Shown: one piece after another, positions 17,727 to 27,886 of the stretch
Numbering within the stretch: the first letter of the stretch is position 1
How the letters are laid out: every line of letters starts with the position of its first letter
NCBI GenBank assembly: GCA_001803045.1
Contig: MHAR01000086.1
Location: forward strand, 1-54,482
Direction: 5' to 3'
Length of the DNA stretch: 54,482 bases
Source of the DNA: Ignavibacteria bacterium RIFOXYB12_FULL_35_14
GTDB taxonomy: Bacteria > Bacteroidota > Ignavibacteria > Ignavibacteriales > Ignavibacteriaceae
Translations under genes and position numbers: made by a program
Notes under the pieces: model-generated
The model's database searches: none
Told to the model about the DNA's origin: nothing
The model's input: only the letters and a program-made list of their open reading frames with translations

Positions 17727-18053
17727 TTACTGTAACATTTCGCCGCTAACTCTGCTAACCCTAATCCTTTTTTGCTTCTTTGTTTTCTCATCCAATATAA
17801 TTTGCGATCCTAGTCTTGTCGGTTTATTACTTTTGGGATCGATAAGCATAACATTAGAAACATGAATCGGAGCTTCTTTTTCTAAAATTCCGCCCTGAGG
17901 ATTTTTTTGACTCGGTTTAGTGTGCCTTTTTCTAATGTTAATTCCTTCAACAATTACTTTTGAATCTGATGGAAAAACTTTAAGAACTTTACCGGATTTC
18001 CCCCTGTCATTACCGGAAATTATCATCACGTTATCATTTTTATGAATTTTCAT
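17727..18053 (-). CDS. rplX: 50S ribosomal protein L24
   Basis: Assembly initiator at the exit of the peptide tunnel. It is 108 residues with an N-terminal KOW motif (NDNVMIISGNDRGKSGKVLK) and the conserved NIRKRHTKPSQ and GGILEKEAPIHVSNVMLIDP. It lies between rplN and rplE with short spacers. Confidence 0.97.
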   Translation of the reverse strand: MKIHKNDNVMIISGNDRGKSGKVLKVFPSDSKVIVEGINIRKRHTKPSQKNPQGGILEKEAPIHVSNVMLIDPKSNKPTRLGSQIILDEKTKKQKRIRVSRVSGEMLQ

Positions 18054-18065
18054 TAAAATTTTTCC

Positions 18066-18434
18066 TTATAAAACTTCAGGAGCAAGTGAAACTATTTTCA
18101 TAAACTGTTTTTCCCGTAACTCTCGTGCAACAGGGCCAAAAATTCTTGTGCCCCTAGGTTCGTTCTGAGGATTTAAAAGCACTGCAGCATTTTCATCAAA
18201 CCTAATGTAAGATCCATCTTTTCTTCGAACTTCTTTTTTGGTTCTTACAATAACTGCTCGCGATACTTCTCCTTTTTTGACGGTGCCGTTTGGTATTGCC
18301 GTTTTAACTGATACAACAATGAGATCACCAACGCTGGCATATTGTCTACCGCTTCCGCCAAGAACTCTAATACATCGCACTTTTTTGGCGCCGGAGTTGT
18401 CTGCCACTACTAAATTTGTTTCTTCTTGAATCAT
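18066..18434 (-). CDS. rplN: 50S ribosomal protein L14
   Basis: Large-subunit protein that bridges to the small subunit. It is 122 residues with [20 protein letters not shown] near the start and [15 protein letters not shown] toward the end. Length is exactly typical. It follows rpsQ by 24 bases. Confidence 0.98.
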   Translation of the reverse strand: MIQEETNLVVADNSGAKKVRCIRVLGGSGRQYASVGDLIVVSVKTAIPNGTVKKGEVSRAVIVRTKKEVRRKDGSYIRFDENAAVLLNPQNEPRGTRIFGPVARELREKQFMKIVSLAPEVL

Positions 18435-18458
18435 GCTTTCCTCGGCAAATCGGGTTAA

Positions 18459-18716
18459 CTACTTAGCTTTTTCTACCACTTCAACTAATCGCCATCTTTT
18501 CAATTTACTCAATGGACGCGTTTCCATTATCTTAACTCTATCACCGATACCGCATTGTTTCTTTTCATCATGAGCTAAAAGCTTAGTGGTTTTCTTAAAA
18601 TATTTTTTATAAATGGGGTGTTGAACTTTTCTTTCAATTGCAACAGTAATGGTTTTTTTCATTTTGTTACTTACAACAATACCAACTCTAGTTTTTCTTA
18701 AAGCTCGCTGTTCCAT
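18459..18716 (-). CDS. rpsQ: 30S ribosomal protein S17
   Basis: Primary 16S rRNA binder with an OB fold. It is 85 residues with [20 protein letters not shown] and the closing [20 protein letters not shown]. It starts 2 bases after the rpmC stop, indicating coupled translation. Confidence 0.97.
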   Translation of the reverse strand: MEQRALRKTRVGIVVSNKMKKTITVAIERKVQHPIYKKYFKKTTKLLAHDEKKQCGIGDRVKIMETRPLSKLKRWRLVEVVEKAK

Positions 18717-18718
18717 AC

Positions 18719-18955
18719 TTACGATTTAACTCCTTCCTTGGAGTTAGTTGCAACGGATTTTTTCTCAGCTAATGATCTCTCTTTTAACACAGTTAGCATT
18801 TTTGCAATATCCTTCTTTAACATTGTTAGCTTTGACGTGTTCGTCAGTTGTTTTAGCTGATGTGCGAACTTCAAGTCCGTCATATTTTTTTTTTCTTCTT
18901 CAATCTGTTTGATTAATTCCGGAGTTTTAATTTCTCTTATATCTTGAATTTTCAT
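18719..18955 (-). CDS. rpmC: 50S ribosomal protein L29
   Basis: Small protein at the tunnel exit that contributes to the signal recognition particle docking site. The 78 residues form the expected two-helix hairpin ([36 protein letters not shown]). It is some ten residues longer than usual owing to a short polar C-terminal tail. Confidence 0.94.
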   Translation of the reverse strand: MKIQDIREIKTPELIKQIEEEKKNMTDLKFAHQLKQLTNTSKLTMLKKDIAKMLTVLKERSLAEKKSVATNSKEGVKS

Positions 18956-18969
18956 TTTAACCTTGAATC

Positions 18970-19386
18970 TTATTCGTAATCTGGACGAGCAACAATTTTA
19001 GTTTTAATTGGAAGTTTATAACCGCAAATCTGAAGAGCATCATTTGCAACTTCTCTTGAAACACCGCCAACCTCAAATAGAATTCTTCCGGGTTTAATAA
19101 CTGCAACCCAAAATTCAGGTGCTCCTTTACCTTTACCCATACGAGTTTCAAGCGGTTTCTTTGAAACAGGTTTATCAGGAAATATTCTTATCCAAACTTT
19201 TCCATCTCTTTTCATTTTCCTTGAAAGAGCCACTCTGCAAGCTTCGATTTGCCGGCTTGTAATCCAATGAGGTTCCAACGCTTTTAAGCCGAAATCACCA
19301 AAATCAACCGAGCTGCCTCTATATGCTTTACCTGTCATACGTCCGCGTTGCGATTTTCTATACTTAACTCTTTTAGGCATTAACAT
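18970..19386 (-). CDS. rplP: 50S ribosomal protein L16
   Basis: Large-subunit protein near the A-site tRNA elbow. It is 138 residues: [17 protein letters not shown] at the start, [20 protein letters not shown] in the middle and [20 protein letters not shown]. It follows rpsC by 19 bases. Confidence 0.98.
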   Translation of the reverse strand: MLMPKRVKYRKSQRGRMTGKAYRGSSVDFGDFGLKALEPHWITSRQIEACRVALSRKMKRDGKVWIRIFPDKPVSKKPLETRMGKGKGAPEFWVAVIKPGRILFEVGGVSREVANDALQICGYKLPIKTKIVARPDYE

Positions 19387-19405
19387 TGTAAGTTATCTCC
19401 AAAAA

Positions 19406-20047
19406 TTAATCTGTAACTCGTTTACCTAATATTTCGCCCTTGCAAATCCAAACTTTAATCCCGAGCGACCCGTAAATTGTTTCTGCTCTGCCTGCAGCAT
19501 AATCAATGTCTGCTCTCAGAGTATGCAAAGGAATTCTACCGTCCTTATACTGTTCTGTTCTTGCCATCTCAGCGCCGCCTAAACGACCGGCACATTTTAT
19601 TCTTATCCCTTCAGCTCCCATTCTCATCGCAGCAGTTATTGCCATTTTCATTGCTCTTCTAAAAGACACTCTTCCTTCAAGTTGATTAGCAATGTTTTCT
19701 GCAACTAAATAAGCATCTAATTCGGGTCTTTTAATCTCGGATATCTGAACCTTTACATCTTTATCGGTTACTTGTTTAAGCTCTTGTTCAAGCTGAGTAA
19801 TTTCTTTACCGCTTTTTCCAATTACAACTCCGGGTCTTGATGTATGAATTGTAATAATTATATTCTTTGAAGTTCGATCAATAACTATTCTAGATATTCC
19901 GGCTTTCTTTAAACGATTCCTAACATAATCTCTTAATTTTTTATCTTCCTTCAGTTTGAGCGCATAAGATTTATTCTCGTACCAATTAGAGTCCCAACCT
20001 CTAATGACACCAACTCTCAAACCAATAGGATTAGCCTTTTGTCCCAA
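19406..20047 (-). CDS. rpsC: 30S ribosomal protein S3
   Basis: Head protein at the mRNA entry tunnel with helicase activity. It has 213 residues from the chosen start, with a KH domain ([20 protein letters not shown]) and the C-terminal [20 protein letters not shown]. The frame is open further upstream into rplV, but the conserved MGQKANPIG start corresponds to a TTG at 20047 that has GGAGGA four bases upstream, so that codon is taken as the start. Confidence 0.96.
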   Translation of the reverse strand: MGQKANPIGLRVGVIRGWDSNWYENKSYALKLKEDKKLRDYVRNRLKKAGISRIVIDRTSKNIIITIHTSRPGVVIGKSGKEITQLEQELKQVTDKDVKVQISEIKRPELDAYLVAENIANQLEGRVSFRRAMKMAITAAMRMGAEGIRIKCAGRLGGAEMARTEQYKDGRIPLHTLRADIDYAAGRAETIYGSLGIKVWICKGEILGKRVTD

Positions 20048-20060
20048 AAATCCTCCTAAA

Positions 20061-20405
20061 TTATTCCTTTGTGGAAACCACAATAGTTAAATGACAAGAT
20101 CGTTTTCTTATTTTGTAAGCACGTCCCATTGGAGCAGGACTAATTCTTTTAATTGTCGGGCCTTGATTAACGTATGCTTCTTTAACAAATAGATGAGATG
20201 GCTCGACTTTGGCAGAATCTTCCTTATTGATCAAATTAGAAACTGCCGATCTTAAAACTTTCTCAGCATTTTTTGATGCGTGCTTGGGATGAAAATGTAA
20301 AACATCAAGCGCTTTATCTACCGACATACCTCTGATAAGGTCAATAAGCAGACGCATTTTTCGCGGTGATGAACTTATATATCTGTAAACTGCTCGTGCT
20401 TCCAT
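20061..20405 (-). CDS. rplV: 50S ribosomal protein L22
   Basis: Its beta-hairpin lines the narrow part of the peptide exit tunnel. It is 114 residues with [36 protein letters not shown] and the hairpin motif [16 protein letters not shown]. No hairpin change suggestive of macrolide resistance is evident. Confidence 0.97.
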   Translation of the reverse strand: MEARAVYRYISSSPRKMRLLIDLIRGMSVDKALDVLHFHPKHASKNAEKVLRSAVSNLINKEDSAKVEPSHLFVKEAYVNQGPTIKRISPAPMGRAYKIRKRSCHLTIVVSTKE

Positions 20406-20431
20406 GATTTAAAATTTCTTTTTTGCTTAAT

Positions 20432-20719
20432 TTATTTTACCTGAGTAGACTTTTCAGCTTTAGTCCCAGGATGTCCTCTAAAAATTCTTGTTGGAGAAAA
20501 TTCACCAAGCTTATGACCAACCATGTTTTCAGTTATGTAAACAGGAATCATTTTGTTTCCATTGTGAACAGCAATTGTATGACCAACAAAATCCGGGATG
20601 ATTGTAGATGCACGCGACCAAGTCTTAATAATTTTTTTTTGATTTGACTTGTTCAATTGGTCAATCTTTTTCAACAATTTGACTTCGATATATGGACCTT
20701 TTTTAACCGACCTTGGCAT
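20432..20719 (-). CDS. rpsS: 30S ribosomal protein S19
   Basis: Head protein that pairs with S13 near the A site. It is 95 residues with [36 protein letters not shown] and [17 protein letters not shown]. It lies 8 bases after rplB. Confidence 0.98.
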   Translation of the reverse strand: MPRSVKKGPYIEVKLLKKIDQLNKSNQKKIIKTWSRASTIIPDFVGHTIAVHNGNKMIPVYITENMVGHKLGEFSPTRIFRGHPGTKAEKSTQVK

Positions 20720-20727
20720 ATTCTACT

Positions 20728-21555
20728 CTATTTGTTACGTCTTTTAATAATGAATTTGTTAGATTCTTTTTTATTCTTTCTTGTCTTAAGGCCTTTTGCT
20801 TTTTGACCCCAAGGAGAAACTGGATGGCCACCACCTGAAGTTTTTCCTTCACCACCACCCATTGGATGATCAACAGGATTCATTGCCACACCTCTAACGT
20901 GCGGTCTTATTCCTAACCATCTTGATCTTCCGGCTTTACCTAAACTTATATTTTCTTGCTCTGCATTTCCAACAATTCCATACGTTGCCATACATTCTAA
21001 ATTTACCTTCCGAATTTCACCCGATGGCATTTTTAGTTGAGCAAAATTTCCTTCTTTTGCAAGAAGCTGAAGTGAAGATCCTGCGCTTCTTCCTAATTGA
21101 CCTCCCTTACCTGGTTTTAATTCTACATTGTGAACAAAACTTCCCAATGGCATTTCTTTTAATAGCAATGCATTACCAACAATAATTTCACTTCCAGTAC
21201 CAGCAGTAATTGTTGCTCCAACTTTTAATCCTTCAGGAGCTAAAATGTATCTCTTCTCACCATCAGCATAGTGAAGTAATGCTATTCTTGATGTTCTGTT
21301 CGGATCATATTCAATAGAAAAAACTTTAGCGGGAATTCCAATTTTATTACGTTTAAAATCAATTACACGATATCTTCTTTTATGTCCACCGCCACGATGA
21401 CGCGATGTAACCCGCCCAAGATTATTTCTTCCTCCGGATTTTTTTATCGCAACCGTTAGTGATTTTTCCGGACTATCTTTTGTAATCTCTTCAAAAGAAG
21501 AATTTGATCTGAATCTTGTACCTGGTGTAACGGGTCTTAATTTTATGATGGCCAT
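20728..21555 (-). CDS. rplB: 50S ribosomal protein L2
   Basis: Highly conserved protein near the peptidyl transferase centre, required for subunit joining. It is 275 residues with [13 protein letters not shown] and the C-terminal [18 protein letters not shown] that carries the conserved histidine (H230). Length is normal. It lies between rplW and rpsS. Confidence 0.98.
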   Translation of the reverse strand: MAIIKLRPVTPGTRFRSNSSFEEITKDSPEKSLTVAIKKSGGRNNLGRVTSRHRGGGHKRRYRVIDFKRNKIGIPAKVFSIEYDPNRTSRIALLHYADGEKRYILAPEGLKVGATITAGTGSEIIVGNALLLKEMPLGSFVHNVELKPGKGGQLGRSAGSSLQLLAKEGNFAQLKMPSGEIRKVNLECMATYGIVGNAEQENISLGKAGRSRWLGIRPHVRGVAMNPVDHPMGGGEGKTSGGGHPVSPWGQKAKGLKTRKNKKESNKFIIKRRNK

Positions 21556-21576
21556 TAAATTACCTTAGAATAAATC

Positions 21577-21870
21577 CTATACCTGTTCAAATAATTCTAT
21601 AGTTTCACCTTTTTTCAAAGTAACTACAGCTTTTTTATAACTTGCAGTTCTTCCGACAAACCGTCCGCTTTTTCTAAACTGTGTTTTTAATTTTCCCGGA
21701 TAGTTAATCGTCCTAACTGTTAAAACGTGAACATTAAATTTTTTTTCAATTGCTTTGGCAATTTCAATTTTATTACTTTGATTATTCACTAGAAAACCGT
21801 ATTTGCCCTTATCAGCGGTTATGTTCGTCATTTTCTCAGTGATTAGGGGCTTAATTAAAATTTCTTTCAT
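21577..21870 (-). CDS. rplW: 50S ribosomal protein L23
   Basis: Tunnel-exit protein that docks trigger factor and SRP. It is 97 residues from the ATG at 21870 (MKEILIKPLITEKMTN), with the loop LVNNQSNKIEIAKAIEKKF. A TTG three codons upstream overlaps rplD, but the ATG is better placed, 9 bases from an AGGGGG site lying in the end of rplD. Confidence 0.96.
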   Translation of the reverse strand: MKEILIKPLITEKMTNITADKGKYGFLVNNQSNKIEIAKAIEKKFNVHVLTVRTINYPGKLKTQFRKSGRFVGRTASYKKAVVTLKKGETIELFEQV

Positions 21871-21871
21871 T

Positions 21872-22516
21872 TTAGTCAACCCCCTCTTTCATACCAAAAG
21901 ATTTATTTATCAATTCCACTCCGCCTTTTTGAAGAAGAAGAACCTGATTATTCACTATATCGTAAGTAGATGCTTTATCAGCTTCTAAAATTTTTACTTT
22001 AGGAATATTCCTTCCGGATTTATAAACCGCAGTAAGATTTCCATTTGTTAAAAGCAAAGTTTTTTTACCGGATAATTTTAGGTTCGTAAGAATTTTTGTG
22101 AACTCTTTTGTTTTAGGTGAATCGAAATTAAAATCTTCAACAACCACAAGCTGGTTAGCTTTTACCTTATGACTAAGGGCGGATTTTCTCGCAAGCTTAA
22201 TTTCCTTTTTAGGAAGATTCTGCCGATAATCTCTTGGTTTGGGTCCGAAAATCGTTCCGCCTCCAACCCACAAAGGAGATCTAGACGTACCTGCCCGGGC
22301 ACCTCCGCCTCCCTTTTGTTTCCTTGGCTTCTTTCCGCCGCCTCTAACTTCGCCTCTTTCTTTTGATTTACTTGTACCTTGCCTTTGATTGGCTAAATAG
22401 GATTTTACACTCAAATACAATACATGATCATTCGGTTCAATGCCAAATATATCATCTCTAAGCTCGCATTTTTTCCCGGATGAGCTGCCATCTATTTTTA
22501 AAATTTCAACTTTCAT
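21872..22516 (-). CDS. rplD: 50S ribosomal protein L4
   Basis: Large-subunit protein whose extended loop reaches into the exit tunnel; in enterobacteria it also represses the S10 operon. It is 214 residues with the loop sequence KQKGGGGARAGTSRSPLWVG and GPKPRDYRQNLPKKEIKLA. It ends one base before the rplW start, so the two are translationally coupled. Confidence 0.97.
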   Translation of the reverse strand: MKVEILKIDGSSSGKKCELRDDIFGIEPNDHVLYLSVKSYLANQRQGTSKSKERGEVRGGGKKPRKQKGGGGARAGTSRSPLWVGGGTIFGPKPRDYRQNLPKKEIKLARKSALSHKVKANQLVVVEDFNFDSPKTKEFTKILTNLKLSGKKTLLLTNGNLTAVYKSGRNIPKVKILEADKASTYDIVNNQVLLLQKGGVELINKSFGMKEGVD

Positions 22517-22529
22517 TTTATATCCAGCA

Positions 22530-23153
22530 TTATCTCTTTAACAATTCAACAATTGTATTTATTGCACCAGGAACGGCTCCACGAACCAGAATCAAATTTT
22601 GTTCATGAATAACTTTGAAAATTTTTAAATTTGAAATGGTGACGTTTTTGTGTCCCATTCTTCCAGCCATTCTTTGACCTTTAAAAACTCTTGAAGGATA
22701 CGAACTCGCACCAATAGAGCCGGGAGCGCGCAATCTATCACTCTGTCCATGAGTTGTACCGCCAACTCCACCAAAACCATGGCGCCTCATAACACCTTGA
22801 AATCCTTTGCCTTTGCTTTTTGCTCTGACTTTTATTTTTTCGCCTTCAGCGAAAATGCTAACGTTTATTTCATCGCCAATTTTAAATTCTTGCTCAGAGG
22901 AAAATTTAAATTCCCTTAAAACTTTTAACGGCGCTAATTCGTTCTTTTTAAATTGCCCTAAAACCGGTTTCGAAACTCTTTTCTCTTTCTTCTCACCAAA
23001 ACCAAGCTGAAGAGCATGATAGCCATCTTTTTCTTTTGTTCTGATGGAAACAATTTTACAAGGACCGGCCTTGATTACACTGACTGGGACAAGATCACCC
23101 TTTTCATTGTAAACGCTCGTCATTCCTATTTTTTGACCTAATAAACCGGACAT
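22530..23153 (-). CDS. rplC: 50S ribosomal protein L3
   Basis: Early-assembly protein near the peptidyl transferase centre. It is 207 residues with MSGLLGQKIGMTSVYNEKGD and the signature GVMRRHGFGGVGGTTHGQSD followed by GQRMAGRMGHKNVT. The glutamine of THGQ is the methylation site in E. coli. It follows rpsJ by 17 bases. Confidence 0.97.
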   Translation of the reverse strand: MSGLLGQKIGMTSVYNEKGDLVPVSVIKAGPCKIVSIRTKEKDGYHALQLGFGEKKEKRVSKPVLGQFKKNELAPLKVLREFKFSSEQEFKIGDEINVSIFAEGEKIKVRAKSKGKGFQGVMRRHGFGGVGGTTHGQSDRLRAPGSIGASSYPSRVFKGQRMAGRMGHKNVTISNLKIFKVIHEQNLILVRGAVPGAINTIVELLKR

Positions 23154-23170
23154 TTCAGCACCATATTTCC

Positions 23171-23479
23171 TTAAAGCTTAATTTCAATATCAACACCCGC
23201 CGGAATATCTAACTTACTTAACGAATCGACGGTTTTGTTGTTTGAGTTGTGAATATCAATGACTCTTTTGTGCGCCCTAATTTCAAATTGCTCACGTGAT
23301 TTTTTATCAACGTGAGGAGATCGCAAAACAGTATAAATTGTTTTTCTTGTTGGTAACGGAATAGGGCCTGATACAACCGCACCAGTGCTTCTAACAGTTT
23401 TAATAATTTTCTCTGTCGACTTATCAATTAAAATATGATCATACGATTTTAATTTAATCCTGATTTTCTGTCCGGCCAC
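23171..23479 (-). CDS. rpsJ: 30S ribosomal protein S10
   Basis: First gene of the S10 block and, as NusE, partner of NusB in antitermination. It is 102 residues with [20 protein letters not shown] and [20 protein letters not shown]. The start is GTG with AAGGAG 8 bases upstream. A terminator separates it from tuf. Confidence 0.97.
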   Translation of the reverse strand: MAGQKIRIKLKSYDHILIDKSTEKIIKTVRSTGAVVSGPIPLPTRKTIYTVLRSPHVDKKSREQFEIRAHKRVIDIHNSNNKTVDSLSKLDIPAGVDIEIKL

Positions 23480-23504
23480 TTAAAGATCTCCTTATGAAAT
23501 TACA

Positions 23505-23530
23505 AACAAAAAAGGAGCATAACTCCTTTT
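23505..23530 (-). terminator. Intrinsic terminator between tuf and rpsJ
   Basis: On the minus strand AAAAGGAG-TTATG-CTCCTTTT followed by further T. It should partly close the str operon. No promoter for S10 is obvious after it, so read-through or an uncalled promoter must feed rpsJ. Confidence 0.75.
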
Positions 23531-23549
23531 CTGTTTGATAACCAATAAA

Positions 23550-24755
23550 TTACTCAATGATTTTTGTTACAACGCCAGCACCAACAGTTCTACCACCTTC
23601 ACGAATAGCGAATCTTAGTCCTTCTTCCATAGCTATTTCGCCAATAAGTTCTACTGAAAGTTTAACATTATCGCCAGGCATCACCATTTCGGTTCCAGCA
23701 GGAAGATGAGCTACACCGGTAACGTCAGTAGTTCTGAAATAAAATTGCGGCCTGTATCCGTTAAAGAATGGAGTATGTCGTCCACCCTCTTCTTTTGATA
23801 GAATATAAACTTCACCTTCAAATTTCTTATGTGGAGTGATACTTCCGGTTTTAGCCAGAACCATTCCTCTTTCAATTTCATTTTTATCAACACCTCTCAA
23901 CAATATACCGGCATTATCTCCAGCCATTGCTGAGTCGAGCTCTTTTCTAAACATTTCGATACCGGTAACAACTGTTTTCTTGTGAACACCGAGACCGATT
24001 AATTCAACTTCTTCAGCAATCTTAACTTGTCCTCTTTCAACTCTTCCGGTTGCAACTGTACCGCGACCGGTGATAGAAAATACGTCCTCAACAGGCATCA
24101 AGAAGGGTTTGTCAGTATCACGTTGAGGGATTGGAATATAATTATCAACAGCATCCATAAGCTCCCATACACACTTGTATTTCGGATCATCTGGATTAGC
24201 ATTGCTAACACCAGCTTCCAAGGCTTGCAGAGCTGAACCTCTGATGATTGGAATTTCTTTACCAGGAAATTCATAATAAGTTAAAAGATCTCTCAGCTCT
24301 TCTTCAACCAAGTCGATCAATTCAGGATCATCAACCATATCAATTTTATTCAGGAATACAACCATTTTGGGTACACCAACCTGACGAGCGAGAAGAATAT
24401 GCTCTCTCGTTTGAGGCATAGGACCATCAGTTGCTGCTACAACTAATATCGCACCATCCATTTGAGCCGCACCGGTGATCATGTTTTTAACATAATCTGC
24501 GTGACCGGGGCAGTCTACGTGCGCATAATGTCTTTTTGCCGTTGAGTACTCAACGTGAGCAGTAGCAATTGTAATACCTCTTTCTCTTTCTTCAGGGGCA
24601 TTATCAATACTGTCAAATGTTCTGATTTGCGATAAGCCTTTCTTCGCAAGAGCCATGGTGATGGCAGCGGTTAATGTGGTTTTGCCATGATCTACATGTC
24701 CAATGGTACCTACGTTAACGTGCGGCTTACTCCTGTCAAATTTTTCTTTTGCCAT
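23550..24755 (-). CDS. tuf: Translation elongation factor Tu
   Basis: GTPase that brings aminoacyl-tRNA to the ribosome. It is 401 residues with G1 [15 protein letters not shown]3 [13 protein letters not shown]4 NKIDMVDD and domain III ending [11 protein letters not shown]. Only one copy is in the window. The spot between tRNA-Thr and tRNA-Trp, where a second tuf often lies, is taken by rpmG. Confidence 0.98.
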   Translation of the reverse strand: MAKEKFDRSKPHVNVGTIGHVDHGKTTLTAAITMALAKKGLSQIRTFDSIDNAPEERERGITIATAHVEYSTAKRHYAHVDCPGHADYVKNMITGAAQMDGAILVVAATDGPMPQTREHILLARQVGVPKMVVFLNKIDMVDDPELIDLVEEELRDLLTYYEFPGKEIPIIRGSALQALEAGVSNANPDDPKYKCVWELMDAVDNYIPIPQRDTDKPFLMPVEDVFSITGRGTVATGRVERGQVKIAEEVELIGLGVHKKTVVTGIEMFRKELDSAMAGDNAGILLRGVDKNEIERGMVLAKTGSITPHKKFEGEVYILSKEEGGRHTPFFNGYRPQFYFRTTDVTGVAHLPAGTEMVMPGDNVKLSVELIGEIAMEEGLRFAIREGGRTVGAGVVTKIIE

Positions 24756-24799
24756 CTAATTCTCCTTTTTATTTTGTTTTCTTTGATGAATTCAATTGC

Positions 24800-26899
24800 T
24801 TAAGCAACAGTTCTTGCTTTTTTCCCAAGGGATTTCTCGGCAATCTCATCAGCTATATTCCTTGGAACTTCCGAGTAGCGTGAAAACTGCATTGTAAAAA
24901 TAGCTCTACCCTGGGTCATAGATCTTAAAATGGTTGCATAACCAAACATTTCAGAAAGCGGCACTGTAGCTGTAATTACTTGTGCATCCTTTCTTGCAGA
25001 AAAACCCTCAATCTTGCCACGACGAGAATTAAGATCGCCCATTACATCTCCGAGATATTCTTCGGGAGTAACGACTTCTACGTCCATAATCGGTTCGAGA
25101 AGTATGGGCTTTGCTTTTTTAGCACCTTCTTTAAATGCAATAGAACCTGCAACTTTAAAGGATATTTCGTCGGAATCTACATCGTGAAAAGAACCATCAT
25201 AAATCCTTGCTTTGATATCTACCACAGGGAATCCGGCAATAACTCCATTACGCATCGCTTCTTGAATTCCTGCTGATACAGATGGAATATATTCTTTGGG
25301 AACAACACCACCAATAATTCCATTAATAAACTCATAACCTTTTCCAGGTTCATTGGGCATCAGCTCAATCCATACATGACCATATTTTCCTCTGCCACCT
25401 GACTGCTTAATAAATTTCCCTTCCGAATCCACTTTTTGAGTTATTGATTCTCGGTAAGCGACCTGAGGTTTACCAACGTTTGCTTCAACCTTAAATTCTC
25501 TTTTCATGCGGTCAACTAAAATTTCAAGATGCAATTCACCCATTCCGCTGATAAGAGTCTGACCAGTCTCTTCATCAACTTTTACTCTAAAAGTCGGATC
25601 TTCATCAGACAATTTAGAAAGTGATTCAGACAATTTATCTTGATCAGCTTTTGTTTTTGGTTCGATTGCAATCTGAATAACCGGTTCAGGAAACACGATC
25701 TTTTCTAAAACAACAGGGTCATCTTCTGAACAAAGCGTGTCACCTGTTTTAGTAAATTTCAGTCCAACTGCAGCACCAATATCACCGGCAATAACTTCAT
25801 CAATTTCTTCTCGATGATTTGCATGCATCTGCAGTAATCGGCTAATTCTTTCCTTCCTTCCACTTACAGAATTAAAAATATATGAACCAGATTTGAGAGT
25901 TCCTGTGTAAACTCTAAAAAAGGTTAACTTACCAACATAAGCATCGTTCATGGTCTTAAATGCAAGCGCTGTAAATTTTTCTTTTGCATCAATCTTTCTT
26001 GAGACTAAATCATTAATCCCAATATGGTGTGCTTCGATCTCCTTAAAATCAATTGGAGATGGAAGAAAATCCACAACACAATCTAATAACTGCTGAACAC
26101 CTTTATTCTTGAATGCAGAGCCACACAGCACCGGAATAATTTTAAGGTTAATAGTAGCTTTTCTTAAAACAGATTTAATTTCAGCTTCACTGATTTCTTT
26201 CCCGCCGAGATATTTTTCTAACAAGGTATCATCGATATCCGAAACTGCTTCAAGCATTTGAGTACGGTATTTATTAGCATTCTCCATTAAATCATGAGGA
26301 ATTTCCATATCATCATAAGTTACTCCGAGAGTGTCTCCATGGTACATTCTTGCTTTAAACGAAATAAGATCAATTACACCGGTAAATAAATCGCCTTCCC
26401 CAATCGGAAGATTTATTGGGATGGCATTTGCACCAAGTCTTTCTCTCATCATTTGAATAGCATGATAAAAATCGGCGCCTGTCCTATCCATCTTGTTGAT
26501 AAATGCAACTCTCGGAACTTTGTACTTATCTGCTTGTCTCCAGACGGTTTCAGATTGCGGTTCAACACCACCAACAGCGCAGAATAATGCAACTGCTCCG
26601 TCTAAAACTCTAAGTGAACGTTCAACCTCAGCAGTAAAGTCAACGTGTCCAGGTGTATCAATAATATTTATTTGATGATCTGCCCAGTAACAAGTAGTAG
26701 CAGCACTGGTAATTGTGATTCCACGTTCCTTTTCTTGTTCCATCCAATCCATAGTTGCGGCACCATCATGCACCTCACCCAATCGATGTGTTTTACCGGT
26801 ATAGAACAATATTCTTTCGGTAGTAGTAGTTTTACCGGCATCGATATGCGCCATAATTCCGATATTTCTGACTTTATCTATTTTAATCCTAGCTGACAT
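24800..26899 (-). CDS. fusA: Translation elongation factor G
   Basis: Translocase GTPase that also helps recycle ribosomes. It is 699 residues with G1 [20 protein letters not shown]3 [10 protein letters not shown]4 NKMDRTGAD and domain IV with [14 protein letters not shown]. Length and motifs are those of canonical EF-G1. It lies between rpsG and tuf. Confidence 0.98.
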   Translation of the reverse strand: MSARIKIDKVRNIGIMAHIDAGKTTTTERILFYTGKTHRLGEVHDGAATMDWMEQEKERGITITSAATTCYWADHQINIIDTPGHVDFTAEVERSLRVLDGAVALFCAVGGVEPQSETVWRQADKYKVPRVAFINKMDRTGADFYHAIQMMRERLGANAIPINLPIGEGDLFTGVIDLISFKARMYHGDTLGVTYDDMEIPHDLMENANKYRTQMLEAVSDIDDTLLEKYLGGKEISEAEIKSVLRKATINLKIIPVLCGSAFKNKGVQQLLDCVVDFLPSPIDFKEIEAHHIGINDLVSRKIDAKEKFTALAFKTMNDAYVGKLTFFRVYTGTLKSGSYIFNSVSGRKERISRLLQMHANHREEIDEVIAGDIGAAVGLKFTKTGDTLCSEDDPVVLEKIVFPEPVIQIAIEPKTKADQDKLSESLSKLSDEDPTFRVKVDEETGQTLISGMGELHLEILVDRMKREFKVEANVGKPQVAYRESITQKVDSEGKFIKQSGGRGKYGHVWIELMPNEPGKGYEFINGIIGGVVPKEYIPSVSAGIQEAMRNGVIAGFPVVDIKARIYDGSFHDVDSDEISFKVAGSIAFKEGAKKAKPILLEPIMDVEVVTPEEYLGDVMGDLNSRRGKIEGFSARKDAQVITATVPLSEMFGYATILRSMTQGRAIFTMQFSRYSEVPRNIADEIAEKSLGKKARTVA

Positions 26900-26926
26900 T
26901 TCTTATTCTTTATTCTTTCGTATCCA

Positions 26927-27394
26927 TTACCATTTAAAGTGTGCGAAAGCCTTGTTAGCTTCGGCCATTTTGTGTGTGTCTTCTTTTTTCTTAACTGCGG
27001 ATCCTTCACCATTTGAGGCAGAAATCAATTCGGAAGCTAATCTAAGCGACATTGATTTTTCATTTCTCTGTCTTGCATAAGTTTTGATCCATCTCATTGC
27101 TAAAGCAATTCGTCTTTCCGGTCTTACTTCAGTTGGAACCTGATAAGTTGCTCCTCCGACTCTTCTGCTTCTTACTTCAATAATTGGCGCAGTATTATCA
27201 ATTGCTCTTCTGAATACTTCGACACCTGGTTTTTTCGTTCTTTCTTCAATGATGTCGAATGCGCCATAAATCATTCTTCTTACGGTCGACTTTTTTCCAT
27301 CATACATCAAACTATTAACGAACTTTGCTACAAGAACTTCGTTGTACTTTGGATCTGGTTTAACGAACCTTTTTTCTGCTCTTTTTTTTCTCAT
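26927..27394 (-). CDS. rpsG: 30S ribosomal protein S7
   Basis: Primary binder of the 3' domain of 16S rRNA and part of the E site. It is 155 residues with [37 protein letters not shown] and the C-terminal [21 protein letters not shown]. It starts 6 bases after rpsL. Confidence 0.98.
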   Translation of the reverse strand: MRKKRAEKRFVKPDPKYNEVLVAKFVNSLMYDGKKSTVRRMIYGAFDIIEERTKKPGVEVFRRAIDNTAPIIEVRSRRVGGATYQVPTEVRPERRIALAMRWIKTYARQRNEKSMSLRLASELISASNGEGSAVKKKEDTHKMAEANKAFAHFKW

Positions 27395-27400
27395 AATAAA

Positions 27401-27778
27401 TTATTTTGCTTTAGGTTTCTTGGCTCCATATTTCGATCTTCCTTTTTTTCTATCCTCAACACCGCTAGTATCCAGTGTACCACGAATAATGTGATATCGA
27501 ACACCTGGAAGATCTTTTACTCTGCCGCCTCTTATTAGAACGATTGAGTGCTCTTGCAGATTATGTCCCTCTCCTGGAATATAGGATGTTACTTCCATTC
27601 CGTTTGTGAGCCTTACTCTGGCAACTTTTCTTAGAGCGGAATTAGGTTTTTTAGGCGTGGTAGTGTAAACCCTTGTGCATACACCCCTTTTTTGAGGACA
27701 TGCATCCAGTGCCGGAGCCTTATTTTTAGCTAAAATTCTAACTCTGCCTTTACGTACTAATTGATTGATCGTGGGCAC
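27401..27778 (-). CDS. rpsL: 30S ribosomal protein S12
   Basis: Decoding-centre protein. It is 125 residues with [19 protein letters not shown] and [13 protein letters not shown]. Lys43, Lys88 and Asp89 are all wild type, so no streptomycin-resistance change is seen. The start is GTG. It opens the str operon behind the promoter at 27821-27849. Confidence 0.98.
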   Translation of the reverse strand: MPTINQLVRKGRVRILAKNKAPALDACPQKRGVCTRVYTTTPKKPNSALRKVARVRLTNGMEVTSYIPGEGHNLQEHSIVLIRGGRVKDLPGVRYHIIRGTLDTSGVEDRKKGRSKYGAKKPKAK

Positions 27779-27820
27779 AATTCACCTAGTTTTTTGGAAT
27801 CTGAAATAATTTAGTCAGGA

Positions 27821-27849
27821 AATATACTTTTTATTCAAAAATTAGTCAA
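27821..27849 (-). promoter_or_regulatory. Promoter of the str operon (rpsL)
   Basis: On the minus strand TTGACT (27844-27849), a 17-base spacer and TATATT (27821-27826), about 45 bases before the rpsL start. Both boxes are near the sigma-70 consensus. It lets rpsL-rpsG-fusA-tuf be transcribed independently of rpoBC. Confidence 0.8.
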
Positions 27850-27886
27850 GAAAATAACGATTATAAAAATTAATTATTTACGGCTG